From NCBI GenBank assembly GCA_027061785.1, contig JAMOVA010000068.1, positions 1-41,736 of the forward strand: DNA of 41,736 nt. The letters are read 5' to 3'. Below, one piece after another: positions 15,201 to 23,859 of this stretch. This DNA is from Thermoproteota archaeon (lineage in GTDB: Archaea; Korarchaeota; Korarchaeia; Korarchaeales; Korarchaeaceae). Under the pieces are notes generated by a model, which ran no database searches, was not told the DNA's origin, and worked only from the letters and a program-made list of their open reading frames with translations. Positions within the stretch are counted from its first letter, which is position 1. Each line of letters opens with the position of its first letter. The translations under genes and the position numbers were made by a program.

Positions 15201-17958
15201 AACTCTCCTCTCAATGAGCGGTAACCAGATCGTCGACGGTTTGGCCGTGGTATCCAAGGACGAGTACTTGGCTGTGTACAGGGACGACAGTTACGGAGTT
15301 GAGGAGTTGATGTCGTACATCAGGTTACCAGAGAAAGAGGGCCTGTTGGATGCCTCTCTCATCGAACTACCGGAGGAAGGTGATCGGTACAAGAGCTTGG
15401 TTGAGGGCCTCATAGATGGAGCCTCATCCAAGATATATGTGGCCGTTGCGTTCATAGAGTATGAGGATATCCTGAAGAAGCTAGTGGAGGCCCACAACAG
15501 GGGGGTCGACGTCAGGGTCATAATGGATGACAGCCCGAGCAATTCTGACGCCCTCAATTACCTCCACACTTACGGGGTCGAGGCCATAGACGACTCCTCG
15601 CTGGGTGATCCCACCCACATAATGCACGATAAGTTCATAGTTATAGATGGCAGGAAGCTGCTCGTATCCACGGTGAACCTCATAGAGGATGACTTCTTCA
15701 GGAACAACAACACGGCGTTCGTGGTATCGAGCAGGACCGCGGCTTACTACTACGAGAGGGAGTTCCTCCAGATGTGGAACGGAGGAGCTGGCAAGTTCGG
15801 GATAGAGAAGACCCAAAGTAACGATTTCATCGCCTCTGCCACTTATTCCGGCAGGCAGCTGATGTTCCAGGGGCTCTTCACCCCGCAGGAGTTCGGGGAC
15901 AGGGGGAGGATACCGAATGTCCTGGCGGGATACGTCAAGAGGGCTTCAAAGCTCAGGTTCACCTCCTACATCTTCACCACCAGCGGATGGGTCTCACCGC
16001 TCTACGATGCCATAGTCCACGTGTTCGATAGCGGTGGAAGCGTCGTAGGAGTGTTTGACGAGCTCCTCAACCTTCGCAACAGGGGCAGGCGCATATACGA
16101 CCTGATAGAGGAGGGAGTCCCGGTCTACGTCGATACGCACAAGTACAAGATGCACGCCAAGCTCTTCGTGGTGGACGACGCCTTAGCGGCCCTAGGCAGC
16201 TGGAACCCGACCAAATCAGCCACCACCGTACACGACGAGAATGTCCTCGTGATAATGGACGACAGCTCCGACGGTTTCGCCTCCAGATTGAGTAACTGGG
16301 TGGACGAAATGGCGTCTGATCCGGAGCACTTCGCGCTGATAACCCCCACGTCCACCTACAGGGCTCCGCACCTCCTGATAACCGAGATCATGTTCATGCC
16401 CGATTCTACGGGCGATCCCGACGGTGAATGGGTGGAGATATACAACCCAACGGACAGCGACGTCGATCTCACGGACTACCTGATAGGGGACTCCGAGACC
16501 CTGCTTGGTACGGCCCCCTACGACGATGAAAGCCTCTACAGGTTCCCCGCGGGGGCGGTAATACAGGCCGGAAGGAGGATCGTTGTGGCCTACAAGGCGT
16601 CGGAGTTCGAATCCACTTACGGGTACAAACCCGACTTCGAGCTCGTGGACACGGACCCCACAGTCCCCGATCTCTCTCTATACGACCCAGCGGACTACGG
16701 TGACTCGTGGAACTTGGATGACTCGGGAGACGAGGTGCTGTTGATAAAGCTAGAGGAGGGAGGGTTCCTCCAGATAGTCAGCGCAGCGTGGTACGGCTCC
16801 TCCACGTACTTGGATGGTCCCGTCGACACCGCAGCGCTGGCTCCCGGTCAGGTGATCCAGAGGGTTCCCGAGGACCACGACGCAGCTTATGCTTCCGCGG
16901 TCTTCACCGTGGCCGCCCCATCGCCGCCCTACGCTGAGCTGAGCATCGGCGTAGAGACACCGTCCGGGGACCACCTCACCTGCCAGGTGCAGGTGACCTC
17001 CTCTTGGGGCGTGGACGCCTACGTAGGGGATGGAGATACCCTCCAGATCACCTCAGGCGATCAGCTGACCCTGACCGCGCAGGAATGCTCTGGGTATTCC
17101 TTCCTGAGGTGGAAGGGATATGTCAGCGACGTGACTTCCCAGATTTCATTCGAGATGCCGGACCATGACGTTGAGGAGATCGCAGTGTACAGCTCTAAGA
17201 ACTATGAACTCAGCATAAGGGTTGTCGATGACAAGGGTTCTTCCCTGCCCTGCACCGTCGAGATCTCGGTGAATGGGGTCCCTGCTGGCTTCTTCGGTGA
17301 TGGAGACTCCTTGACAGTTCAGGAGGGAGCTGAGGTCAAGGCATCTCCAACGAACTGCAGCGGATATTCATTCGACCACTGGGAGCTCGATGGAACAGAG
17401 CTGGATGAGGTTAATCCAACTTTTATGATGACGGGAGATCTGACCTTGAAGGCGATCTTCACGAGATCCCCTACGAGGAGGATTACCGCTCCCAAAGATT
17501 GGTACGCATCGATCTTCCCCGAGAAGTTCAGGTACGTAGCTAAGGGCGCGGATCTAGAGATGAACATGGATCTCCTCTCCAAGACAGCCGGACCATCGCT
17601 ACCAGGCCAGAGGAGCATGTTGATCATATTGGGAGGTCCCGATGTCGTTCCTTACAACTGGAGGGCTGTTGGTGTGAGGTTCCTCAGGGAGAAGGGCAGC
17701 TTTACTGGACTGGAGTTCAACTCCAGCGTTTACAAGGCCACCTTCGGGAAGATTGACTACGCGGCTATCTACGTGAATGGCGAAGACATGGTGGTGAGGA
17801 TAGCTGGAATCACCAGATATGGGACTAGAGCGGGACTGATCTATCTGGATGAACATCCGAGCCTGCTTGGTGCTACTGGACTCTATTTGATTGGGTGGAA
17901 GGACTTGGACGGAGACGGACGCATTAACTCGAACGAGATATTCCCGGTTTTTCCCTAA
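12253..17958 (+). CDS. Giant secreted phospholipase D-family protein with lamin-tail domain
   Basis: The 1901-residue protein has an N-terminal signal helix (10-27). A jelly-roll-like region (about 35-275) follows, then two beta-rich CBM9/DOMON-like segments (about 280-410 and 430-590). A long beta-propeller-like stretch (about 595-1030) shows repeated YLIIW, ALVVY and LAVY-type strands. Next are two phospholipase D half-sites: H1125-DK-x4-D1132 ending in STVN, and H1301-AK-x4-D1308 ending in GSWN. A lamin-tail-like domain (about 1372-1530, LLITEIMFMP and GEWVEIYNPT) and two related beta repeats (1562-1737) follow, with a C-terminal domain after them. Both catalytic motifs are intact, so hydrolysis of a phosphodiester (DNA or phospholipid) outside the cell is likely. 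Lamin-tail domains often accompany extracellular nucleases. Confidence 0.75.
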   Translation: MQERSKVQSTFLISLLLLSYLGIASSLTSHSAAYVDQLVTLIEENFSSSERTRQRFDLTTEVYDVGTTGNSFVSVNEANGWLVFKGFNQENADNPDKDEPIAVLKAYQEPDGFSHYLRLPYNYTVTVDFSLPPGGKGHFYVLPRYGSVADKYEVVVDTDFNNLVFNVVLSDEWRELKASPLGFTIEEGRWYRLQVTVLWVTDPSTGDKVNRIIATVTDLANPLNTYSDEVVDGSISPSAHNGLAILGFHPWEDFTVLADNLKVETWMEKVGEEPNEGLIPSDLDVKEVWALHDDRLFVMVKTAGPIARDPSATKYWSVELDADKDSLISTSWFSDYRIVVSLESDGTERAHLYDGSGNWISQVQIVGGGESSDVWVVGVPLGQTPLLLDSFLLYSYTELGATVVDRFPESGTSTGEFTTYPLEEPPTDWKGEVTDASGDASSPYLDITDFKAGLNSEQLIFRIEVSGTLPWYGGSPVGTYWIFMDTDGDAATGYPVGGIGADYMVEYHLGYAPKLYENTGAGWSWSFVGRCELVHNPGGGTEILLSVPRHMISDLHRELTLVAGSGQSGSLLDYTDALTMTLVYDAEYSDAEIPVDTNGKEVDVVGEAMGAPGSYDFAGWYTNTVAFDPDTKTAAVAWVRKDADSYGNDIIYLEIVKLDSKNASLTVKYVGKASSVDSIDSLIIGGGRILITWTYYTPSTKTDVRAALYDLEGNYIWSGDVRDTTYFEEYSRACYVPGEGKYLIIWYSSDGKKVEGRWLSPDGSMGSPFYITSTGGLSYTQADLMLCVGGGSKALVVYRYLDGGGDIGLSARLVDSSGVSGYITLYDDDTKEEIPGVDGAYLEYGGDGYFLVPFLSGSEVRYAVVRDDGTVVSNDRRLTTNGRDPYVISLNDRFVISYIYLNADPEGDPRIANINPSSWAYHIRVVDSDSTQIAKHPLMAYDSLNDRVVYLWTSGSSGNYEVAYAIIDPQDSPGKYPTVEEKGTLLSMSGNQIVDGLAVVSKDEYLAVYRDDSYGVEELMSYIRLPEKEGLLDASLIELPEEGDRYKSLVEGLIDGASSKIYVAVAFIEYEDILKKLVEAHNRGVDVRVIMDDSPSNSDALNYLHTYGVEAIDDSSLGDPTHIMHDKFIVIDGRKLLVSTVNLIEDDFFRNNNTAFVVSSRTAAYYYEREFLQMWNGGAGKFGIEKTQSNDFIASATYSGRQLMFQGLFTPQEFGDRGRIPNVLAGYVKRASKLRFTSYIFTTSGWVSPLYDAIVHVFDSGGSVVGVFDELLNLRNRGRRIYDLIEEGVPVYVDTHKYKMHAKLFVVDDALAALGSWNPTKSATTVHDENVLVIMDDSSDGFASRLSNWVDEMASDPEHFALITPTSTYRAPHLLITEIMFMPDSTGDPDGEWVEIYNPTDSDVDLTDYLIGDSETLLGTAPYDDESLYRFPAGAVIQAGRRIVVAYKASEFESTYGYKPDFELVDTDPTVPDLSLYDPADYGDSWNLDDSGDEVLLIKLEEGGFLQIVSAAWYGSSTYLDGPVDTAALAPGQVIQRVPEDHDAAYASAVFTVAAPSPPYAELSIGVETPSGDHLTCQVQVTSSWGVDAYVGDGDTLQITSGDQLTLTAQECSGYSFLRWKGYVSDVTSQISFEMPDHDVEEIAVYSSKNYELSIRVVDDKGSSLPCTVEISVNGVPAGFFGDGDSLTVQEGAEVKASPTNCSGYSFDHWELDGTELDEVNPTFMMTGDLTLKAIFTRSPTRRITAPKDWYASIFPEKFRYVAKGADLEMNMDLLSKTAGPSLPGQRSMLIILGGPDVVPYNWRAVGVRFLREKGSFTGLEFNSSVYKATFGKIDYAAIYVNGEDMVVRIAGITRYGTRAGLIYLDEHPSLLGATGLYLIGWKDLDGDGRINSNEIFPVFP
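16936..17465 (+). repeat. Two-copy protein repeat in the giant secreted protein
   Basis: Residues about 1562-1650 and 1652-1737 each begin with ELSI and contain a cysteine about 15 residues in, then GDGD(T/S)L, CSGYSF and a W. They are diverged tandem copies of a beta-rich unit resembling the bacterial InlB-type/SHIRT-like repeats. Each copy has two cysteines, which could form a disulfide outside the cell. Confidence 0.65.
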
Positions 17959-18046
17959 CAACCTCTTTCTCTCGAGAATAGGTCCTAACCGTGGTAGCTT
18001 CTGTTAAGAGCAGTGAGCGAAAAAACACGTTAGTCTCTTGTCGGAT

Positions 18047-18082
18047 GACTTTTTTAACATATTTGTTAACATTCCTATAAGA
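18047..18082 (+). promoter_or_regulatory. AT-rich promoter of the stalk protein gene
   Basis: The 148-nt gap after the giant protein contains a T run (18049-18054), which may end the upstream transcript. TTAACATATTTGTTAA follows, then TATAAG at 18075-18080. The latter is 26-32 nt before the GTG start at 18107, as expected for a leaderless transcript. Confidence 0.5.
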
Positions 18083-18106
18083 ATAACCAGCAGGGGCTGA
18101 TGACCT

Positions 18107-20272
18107 GTGGAAGGCGTCCGCCTTAGAAACCTGCTGTTTCCTTCAATTCCCATTCTTGTACTCTTGGTCGGATTGATCCCTGTCTCGGGGTCCCAGAAGG
18201 CATACGTCTTCGTCTACGAGGATGTCTCTATAATGGCGCCACCCGAACTGGCTTCAAGTAACTACGGCGACGACACCTACTTGGTGTCCGGCTACATCTA
18301 CAGGGAAGTCAAACAGTGTTCTGGAGGGCCGTGTCTGATCAACCTCGAGAAGGACCCGGCATTCATTCTCCTGAAGTTCAAACCCTCAAGCGCCTTGGTA
18401 TGGGAACCGTCTAGGGTGGAATTGCATCTCTCAGCCTTGTGGCTCGACTATTACCTACCCTCAAGCGACTTCTATAGCCTGTGCAGGTTTTCCATCTCTT
18501 TAGTAGATGTGGACTTTTCTGAGGATGATGTAACTTGGAAGGAGGTAAAGGAGGGAGTTCCTTGGAACCCCGAGGACCACTTAAAGCCACTGGGAACGTT
18601 CTTCGTCACTCCTCAGAACTCTTCGCATCTCGTGATTGACCTGACTGACCAGCTTAAGGGAATGATAGGTCCTGGATCGGAGATCAGACTAGCTATAGCG
18701 CCCTCTCCTGAGTGGTGGAAGTACGGATGGGAGGAGGGAATGGGATGCAGCCTGTACATAAGGTCCTCTGAAGGGAAGTCGCCGCCTTATCTCCTCCTAA
18801 TGAAGGAAACTCAGGATCAGGAGCAAGAGCAAGAACAGAAGAAGAGTGCGTTCCCAATTTACAAGATACCAGTACCACAACTACCCAAGATAGAGATCCC
18901 AGAGTCCATGGACCCGGGTGAGGACGGGGAGAAGATCCCCCTTCCAGACATACCCGTTCAAAAGATACCGAAGCTTCAGCCTAAGGTTATCCCACCTCCC
19001 AACGTGCCGGAGAATCCAGAACCGGGGAATCCTCCTCAACCCCAGCAAGAGTACCCTCCAACATTCTCCCTTCACATGGATCCACCAATTCTCTCCGTGT
19101 ATCCGGGAGGAGATGCCGTCTTCACCGTGCAAGTTGTTCCGTTCTTCGGTTTCTCACAACCCGTCAAGCTCAAAGTTATTGGAGGACCACAGGACTCCCT
19201 GATACAAGTCATACCTAATACGATCAACCCCGCAGCCGCCCCTAAGCCGGAAGCAAAACTAGTAATCGAGGTGAACAAGGAAGCCCCTCCTGGAAACTAC
19301 ATTATCCAAGTCGAAGGGTCTGGGGGTGGGCTGAAGAACACCGCGAGTGCTTGGTTGCAGGTCAAACCGATTAAGAAACCTCAACAGACATCCACCCAGA
19401 CACAAGCTCAAAGCACTAGTCTTACCTCGACAGAAACGGCGGCATCCAGCGAGTCAGATTTCCAACTGGAACTCGACAGCGATCTCTACGAGACATCTCC
19501 GGGTAGGGCAGTCACCATGTGGGTGAAACTGATTCCTGTGGGTGGCTTCAATCAACCCGTCGACCTGAGCGTCACGGGGGTACCTCCCGGATCCCTCTTC
19601 CTCATACACAACTCTCCCCTGACTCCTGACCAGAAGGCAGCTCTCAGGATACTGCCCGGGGAGGAGACCCCTCCGGGATCATATGAGGTTATCGTCATGG
19701 GGTCTTATGGCAACTTGATCAGGTTCGACAAGGCCACCCTTAGGGTCAAGGGCTCAGAGAAGTCGATCAGTACTGGAACCGGTGGAGAAGGTGTGAGGGA
19801 TGTTGGAAAATCCGAATCCGAGATAAGGGTTAGAGATACCTCACTCGTTTCGAGGGTCGGGGTGCCAGTGAAGACGATCGTAACCGCTATCTCCGCTCCG
19901 AAGGGCTCAATAGGATTGGAGGTACTGGCACCGCGTGAAGTGATTGTGAGATTCGATAAGACCATTCTAAAGCGGGGAGAAAGTACGTACGTGTACCTGA
20001 CCCCGAGAGCACCAGGTGACTACGAGGTTAAGATAATGACAAGGGACGGGGGATCGGAGGTCACCATTAGGCTTAGGGTAGCTCCCACTACCCCTATCAC
20101 TAGGACTGCGGCAGGAGCGGGGGAGCTTTCAACCTCCACAACTCAGAAAGTCGGATACCTATCGATGCCTGTGGTTACAATGCTGATACTCCTGCTCACA
20201 CTTCTAATCTTAGCCCTAATAATACTCAGGATCAGGGCCACCAGAAGAAGAAATATTTCGGGAGAGGGCTAG
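18107..20272 (+). CDS. Membrane-anchored surface stalk protein with DNRLRE-like head
   Basis: The 721-residue protein has a signal helix (about 8-28). A DNRLRE-like beta domain (about 32-230) shows NYGDDTYLVS, AFILLKFKPSS and DVTWKEV in the family order. A charged Q/E run (EQEQEQ, about 236-243) and a proline-rich hinge follow to residue 318. Two homologous immunoglobulin-like repeats come next (320-422 and 452-550, each with PGG/PGR, GFxQPV and PPGxY landmarks), with a third looser one (583-662). It ends in a helix (683-706) and a basic tail. Such a layout places the head outside the cell on a stalk through the S-layer. It follows the giant secreted protein on the same strand, so the two may work together (inference). 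GTG start chosen from the TATA spacing. Confidence 0.7.
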   Translation: MEGVRLRNLLFPSIPILVLLVGLIPVSGSQKAYVFVYEDVSIMAPPELASSNYGDDTYLVSGYIYREVKQCSGGPCLINLEKDPAFILLKFKPSSALVWEPSRVELHLSALWLDYYLPSSDFYSLCRFSISLVDVDFSEDDVTWKEVKEGVPWNPEDHLKPLGTFFVTPQNSSHLVIDLTDQLKGMIGPGSEIRLAIAPSPEWWKYGWEEGMGCSLYIRSSEGKSPPYLLLMKETQDQEQEQEQKKSAFPIYKIPVPQLPKIEIPESMDPGEDGEKIPLPDIPVQKIPKLQPKVIPPPNVPENPEPGNPPQPQQEYPPTFSLHMDPPILSVYPGGDAVFTVQVVPFFGFSQPVKLKVIGGPQDSLIQVIPNTINPAAAPKPEAKLVIEVNKEAPPGNYIIQVEGSGGGLKNTASAWLQVKPIKKPQQTSTQTQAQSTSLTSTETAASSESDFQLELDSDLYETSPGRAVTMWVKLIPVGGFNQPVDLSVTGVPPGSLFLIHNSPLTPDQKAALRILPGEETPPGSYEVIVMGSYGNLIRFDKATLRVKGSEKSISTGTGGEGVRDVGKSESEIRVRDTSLVSRVGVPVKTIVTAISAPKGSIGLEVLAPREVIVRFDKTILKRGESTYVYLTPRAPGDYEVKIMTRDGGSEVTIRLRVAPTTPITRTAAGAGELSTSTTQKVGYLSMPVVTMLILLLTLLILALIILRIRATRRRNISGEG

Positions 20273-20273
20273 G

Positions 20274-20696
20274 TCAGTACTCTATTACCCTCTTCATCTT
20301 TTTGGCCGCTTGCACCCAAGCAGCTACCTGCTTCCTGGTGGGAAGCCTCCTAACCAGCTTTTTCTTCTCGTTAACCTTGACCAGCTCCTCATAGAGGTTA
20401 TCTGGATTCCTCTTCGCGAGTTCTACAACCGTGTCAACGCCGGCCTGCTCGAGGAGATCTGAGTACTCCTCACCAACTCCAGGTATTCGGAACAGATCGG
20501 CCCTATTGACCCACTCGAGTATTTTCTTCTCTGAAATGCCTAGGCTCTTGGCCAGCTTCCTTCTATCGGACTTCTTAGCTCCTGCCTTAAGCAGGTCCTC
20601 CACAGTCTTAATCCCCAGCTCCTTCAGTTTCTTGGCATACACATTACCTATGCCCTCTATCGCCTCTACAGGATAGTTCAGTCGTCTTCTAGGCAT
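20274..20696 (-). CDS. Helix-hairpin-helix protein (DUF4332-like)
   Basis: A small basic protein of 140 residues with two helix-hairpin-helix units: IEGIGNVYAKKLKELGIKTV (early) and IPGVGEEYSDLLEQAGVDTV (middle), each with the G-x-G hairpin. This matches the DUF4332/radA-like tandem HhH fold, which usually binds DNA without sequence preference. I choose ATG 20696 over a TTG four codons upstream. A TATTAGTATATC box on the minus strand (about 20738-20722) fits a short leader. Its role is unknown; proximity to XPB-Bax1 may be chance, since it runs away from them. Confidence 0.7.
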   Translation of the reverse strand: MPRRRLNYPVEAIEGIGNVYAKKLKELGIKTVEDLLKAGAKKSDRRKLAKSLGISEKKILEWVNRADLFRIPGVGEEYSDLLEQAGVDTVVELAKRNPDNLYEELVKVNEKKKLVRRLPTRKQVAAWVQAAKKMKRVIEY

Positions 20697-21031
20697 GGGA
20701 ACACCCAAGGGATGGAGATAGATATACTAATAAAGTTTCCACACGGAAAGATGCATAGCGCCTAGAAGATTTTTCCCTCACCTTGGGACACAACTAAAGT
20801 GGTTAGCGTGCGTAACGCTCGTCACGAATGACGTGGATCGTCTTTCGAGCCGAACGATTATCTCTGGTAACCGGAAAGATGAGTATCCAAACAGCACCTC
20901 TAGATTCACAGCTTACAATCTCATGAGGGATCCTCACCGTAACTCAGCACCCTTAGGTAACTTTTTCCCGAGCTCAAGGAATCCTTTGTGGTGGGACCGT
21001 AGTACTGAGGATCTCATACGATAGGGGAACT
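20697..21031. other. Non-coding stretch between HhH gene and XPB
   Basis: This 335-nt gap contains the minus-strand TATA-like box of the HhH gene near 20722-20738. Its last 30-75 nt hold in-frame XPB homology (21002-21031). An open frame at 20833-21024 has no family resemblance and atypical codon use. I saw no tRNA, C/D-box signature or strong repeat in the middle. A short imperfect hairpin TGAGG-GAT-CCTCA lies near 20923-20935. Confidence 0.5.
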
Positions 21032-22327
21032 TTGCTGATAGAGGGAGTCAGTAAGCTCCCGCACTGCAAGTATGACCCTAGGGTCGGTAAATTAAGGACT
21101 CTCGCCTACAGATACAGGGAATTGAAGGAGCTTCTACCTCATGCGATCGATCAAGTTCTCGATCCCCTTCCTCCTCCTGATTTGACTGAGAAGGTGACTC
21201 TAAGACCCTACCAGGAGGACGCCCTCAACTCTTGGTTGCGGAAGAGGAGGGGGATAATAGTCCTCCCTACGGGGGCAGGCAAGACGTACATAGCGCTGAG
21301 GGCGATGGAAGTATTGAGAGAGCCAACTCTAATAATCGTCCCGACGCTTCCACTACTCAAACAGTGGAAGGACCTGATAGAATCCATCTACGGCATAAAG
21401 GTCGGTGCGATAGGTGGAGGGAGCGAGGACCTGAGGTCTGTCACGGTGATAACGTACGACTCAGCTTACATCAGGGCCTCGGAGCTCGGAAACAAGTTCA
21501 CCTTTTTGGTGTTCGACGAGGTGCATCACCTAGCGGCGGAGGCCTACATAGAGATCGCGGAGTACTCGGCGGCGCCCTTCAGGATGGGGCTGACGGCCAC
21601 GCTGGAGAGGGAGGACGGGAGGCACGTACTCCTCTTCCCCTTGGTGGGCGGTGTAGTCTATCAGATCTCCCCCAAAGAGCTGGCTGGCGAACACCTAGCT
21701 GAGTTCGACACTATCAGGATAAGAGTGGATCTGACGGAGGAGGAGAGGGCCAGATACGAGGCGCTGGTCAGGGAATACAAGGAGGCACTCAGGCAGGCTG
21801 GGATAACCATGAGGTCGCTCGAGGATTTCAGGAAGCTCGTCATGAGAAGTACATCGAACAAGGCAGCTAGGAGGGCTCTTCTCGCCTGGAACGAGGCTAG
21901 AAAAATTGCTATAAACTCCAAGAGCAAGCTTGAAGTTCTGGAGAGCTTGCTGGAGAGCCACAGGGACGACAAGGTGATCATATTCACGGAGTACAACGAG
22001 ATGGCCGAGGAGATAAGCAGAAAGTACTTGATCCCCCTGATTACCCACAGGACGAGTCAGAGGGAGAGGAACCGCATCCTGGACTCCTTCAGGGTGGGCT
22101 CGGTCACGAAGATAGTGACCTCGAAGGTCCTCGACGAGGGTATAGATGTGCCGGACGCTAGAGTAGGTATAGTGCTCGGAGGCACCGGCAGCAGGAGGGA
22201 GTTCATACAGAGGCTGGGCAGGATCCTCAGGAAGAGGGAGGGAAAGAGGGCCGTTCTCTACGAAGTAGTATCGAAAGGAACGTCCGAGGTCAGGATATCG
22301 AGCAGGAGGAGGAAGGGGTTGGGCTGA
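21032..22327 (+). CDS. xpb: XPB/Rad25-type DNA helicase
   Basis: A superfamily 2 helicase that opens damaged DNA, partner of Bax1 in archaea. Helicase motifs in order: I PTGAGKT, Ia VPTLPLLKQW, II DEVHH (variant of DEAH), III GLTATLEREDG, then the ThM-like insertion, IV IIFTEYNEM, V VLDEGIDVPDA and VI QRLGRILR. The N-terminal damage-recognition domain is seen in KYDPRVGKLRTLAYRYREL. Homology to archaeal XPB continues upstream of the first canonical start (TTG 21032), as VLRISYDRGTLLIEG read from 21002. No ATG, GTG or TTG exists in that frame between the stop at 20954 and 21032. The true start may be GTA 21002 or CTG 21005, with GGTGG at 20990-20994. The last base overlaps bax1. Confidence 0.88.
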   Translation: MLIEGVSKLPHCKYDPRVGKLRTLAYRYRELKELLPHAIDQVLDPLPPPDLTEKVTLRPYQEDALNSWLRKRRGIIVLPTGAGKTYIALRAMEVLREPTLIIVPTLPLLKQWKDLIESIYGIKVGAIGGGSEDLRSVTVITYDSAYIRASELGNKFTFLVFDEVHHLAAEAYIEIAEYSAAPFRMGLTATLEREDGRHVLLFPLVGGVVYQISPKELAGEHLAEFDTIRIRVDLTEEERARYEALVREYKEALRQAGITMRSLEDFRKLVMRSTSNKAARRALLAWNEARKIAINSKSKLEVLESLLESHRDDKVIIFTEYNEMAEEISRKYLIPLITHRTSQRERNRILDSFRVGSVTKIVTSKVLDEGIDVPDARVGIVLGGTGSRREFIQRLGRILRKREGKRAVLYEVVSKGTSEVRISSRRRKGLG

Positions 22328-23844
22328 TGCTTCCCTCCCAGCTGTTGAGGGCCAGGGTCAGGAGATCGATGCTGCTCCCTCTCTGGGCGAGGGGTACTGA
22401 CGAGGAGATAGAGCTTGCCAGGGAACTGATATCCGCGTTCGAGCAGGGGAGAAGGCTCAGCGAGATCCACGAGAGGGTCGAGGAGATAGAGGAGATGTAC
22501 GAACTCTTGGGGATGGACTACAGGTTTGTCAGAGGGTTGGCCCTCCTCCTCGAGAGGATGAGCCAGTTCAGGAGACCGGAAACCGTCGTAGAACCGGAGA
22601 AGGCTAGAGAAGTAGTGTTCCGTCTGGTCAATGCGAAATACGGCGGCTTCGTGACCGAAGAAATGAGGGATCAGGCGCTGGAGGAAGCGGCCCGCGAGCT
22701 GGGGATCTCCAAGGAGGATCTGGAGAGCAGCCTGTGGGCCGACTCCGACGACTTCCAAGTGTTGATCTCCAGGCCTGAGATCTCCCCTGAGGATCTCCTC
22801 CGAAAGTACAACCTCTCACTGCTCCAGACATCACTCTTCAAGGCCCTATATCTGAGGATAGAGACTGGAGCGGCGGGATGGGAGGTCAAGGGATTCCTCA
22901 GGGCGCTCAAGCGCTTAGGCCTGATGTACACGGCGGAGAAGATTGATGGAGGCGTGGCAATAGAGGTCAGCGGCCCCGCTTCCATACTCAAGATGACCAC
23001 TAGGTACGGTACGTCCTTGGCCAAGCTGATCCCCCACGTCGTCTCGATGTCCCACTGGAGGATCTCAGCCAGGATCGCTAGGAATAAGAGGGTGCTCTCG
23101 CTGAAGCTGGACTCCAGGGCTAGGGACCTGTTCCCGGACGAGGGTATTGAGGAGCCCCAGTACGACAGCTCCCTCGAGAGGAGGTTCGCCTCTATAGCCG
23201 AGGCCGGCGGTTGGAGGGCCATCAGGGAGCCAGAACCCCTAGTAGCTGGACGTTCCATCCTCATACCAGATTTCCTCCTCGTGAAGGGGCCAGCAAAGGT
23301 TTATGTGGAAGTCATGGGCTTCTGGACCCCAGAATACGTCGAAAAGAAGATCAGGAAGCTGTCCCTCTTGAAGGAACCCATACTCATCGTGGCGAGGAAG
23401 GACCTCCTCTGCTCGAGGACAGAGAGCCTGCCGAAAGACGTCTTCTACATCGAAGGGAGCATCGACAAGGTGGCTCTGCTGAGGAAACTCAACGAGCTGG
23501 AGAGGAGGGCTATGGAAGATATTGCGCTGTCGGATCGCGACCTCGAGGGCGATATCGTGGATCTCAGGTCCCTAGCTAGGGAGAGGGGAATGAGGGTCGA
23601 TCAGCTGAAGAGGGTCCTTTCCTTAGAGAGCTACCGGGTACTGGGAGACTATGCGATCCGGAAAGAGCTGCTGGAGTCACTCAAAGCCAAGAAGATTCCC
23701 AGAAAGGTTAAGGAGCTGAAGAAAGTGCTCAGGGAGGAGGGTCTCCCCGAGGATGTGGCCTTGCCCTTGGCGTCGGCCTTGGGCTATGAGGTGGTGTGGC
23801 ACGGGCTGGACGAGGACGAGGCCGAGCTGTACCCTGCGGACTGA
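22327..23844 (+). CDS. bax1: Bax1, XPB-associated nuclease (DUF790)
   Basis: Bax1 is a structure-specific nuclease that binds archaeal XPB, and together they are thought to do nucleotide excision repair cleavage. The 505-residue protein starts with the family MLPSQLLRARVR and a helical region. It carries a PD-(D/E)xK-like core in ILIPDFLLVKG...KVYVEVMGFWTPEYVEKK (Asp near 315, Glu near 327, Lys near 337). The start ATG overlaps the XPB stop (TGATG), so the two are made together. Length agrees with the family. Confidence 0.88.
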   Translation: MLPSQLLRARVRRSMLLPLWARGTDEEIELARELISAFEQGRRLSEIHERVEEIEEMYELLGMDYRFVRGLALLLERMSQFRRPETVVEPEKAREVVFRLVNAKYGGFVTEEMRDQALEEAARELGISKEDLESSLWADSDDFQVLISRPEISPEDLLRKYNLSLLQTSLFKALYLRIETGAAGWEVKGFLRALKRLGLMYTAEKIDGGVAIEVSGPASILKMTTRYGTSLAKLIPHVVSMSHWRISARIARNKRVLSLKLDSRARDLFPDEGIEEPQYDSSLERRFASIAEAGGWRAIREPEPLVAGRSILIPDFLLVKGPAKVYVEVMGFWTPEYVEKKIRKLSLLKEPILIVARKDLLCSRTESLPKDVFYIEGSIDKVALLRKLNELERRAMEDIALSDRDLEGDIVDLRSLARERGMRVDQLKRVLSLESYRVLGDYAIRKELLESLKAKKIPRKVKELKKVLREEGLPEDVALPLASALGYEVVWHGLDEDEAELYPAD

Positions 23845-23859
23845 GAGGAAACTTTTTAT

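Noticed and set aside
20760-20900. Possible tRNA or C/D box RNA in the intergenic stretch
   Set aside because: No cloverleaf arms, T-loop consensus or matching C and D boxes could be found by eye; only short imperfect dyads are present.
20833-21024. 63-residue plus-strand frame in the gap before XPB
   Set aside because: No family resemblance, no ribosome binding site, and the codon pattern is unlike neighbours. Its end also overlaps the stretch with in-frame XPB homology.
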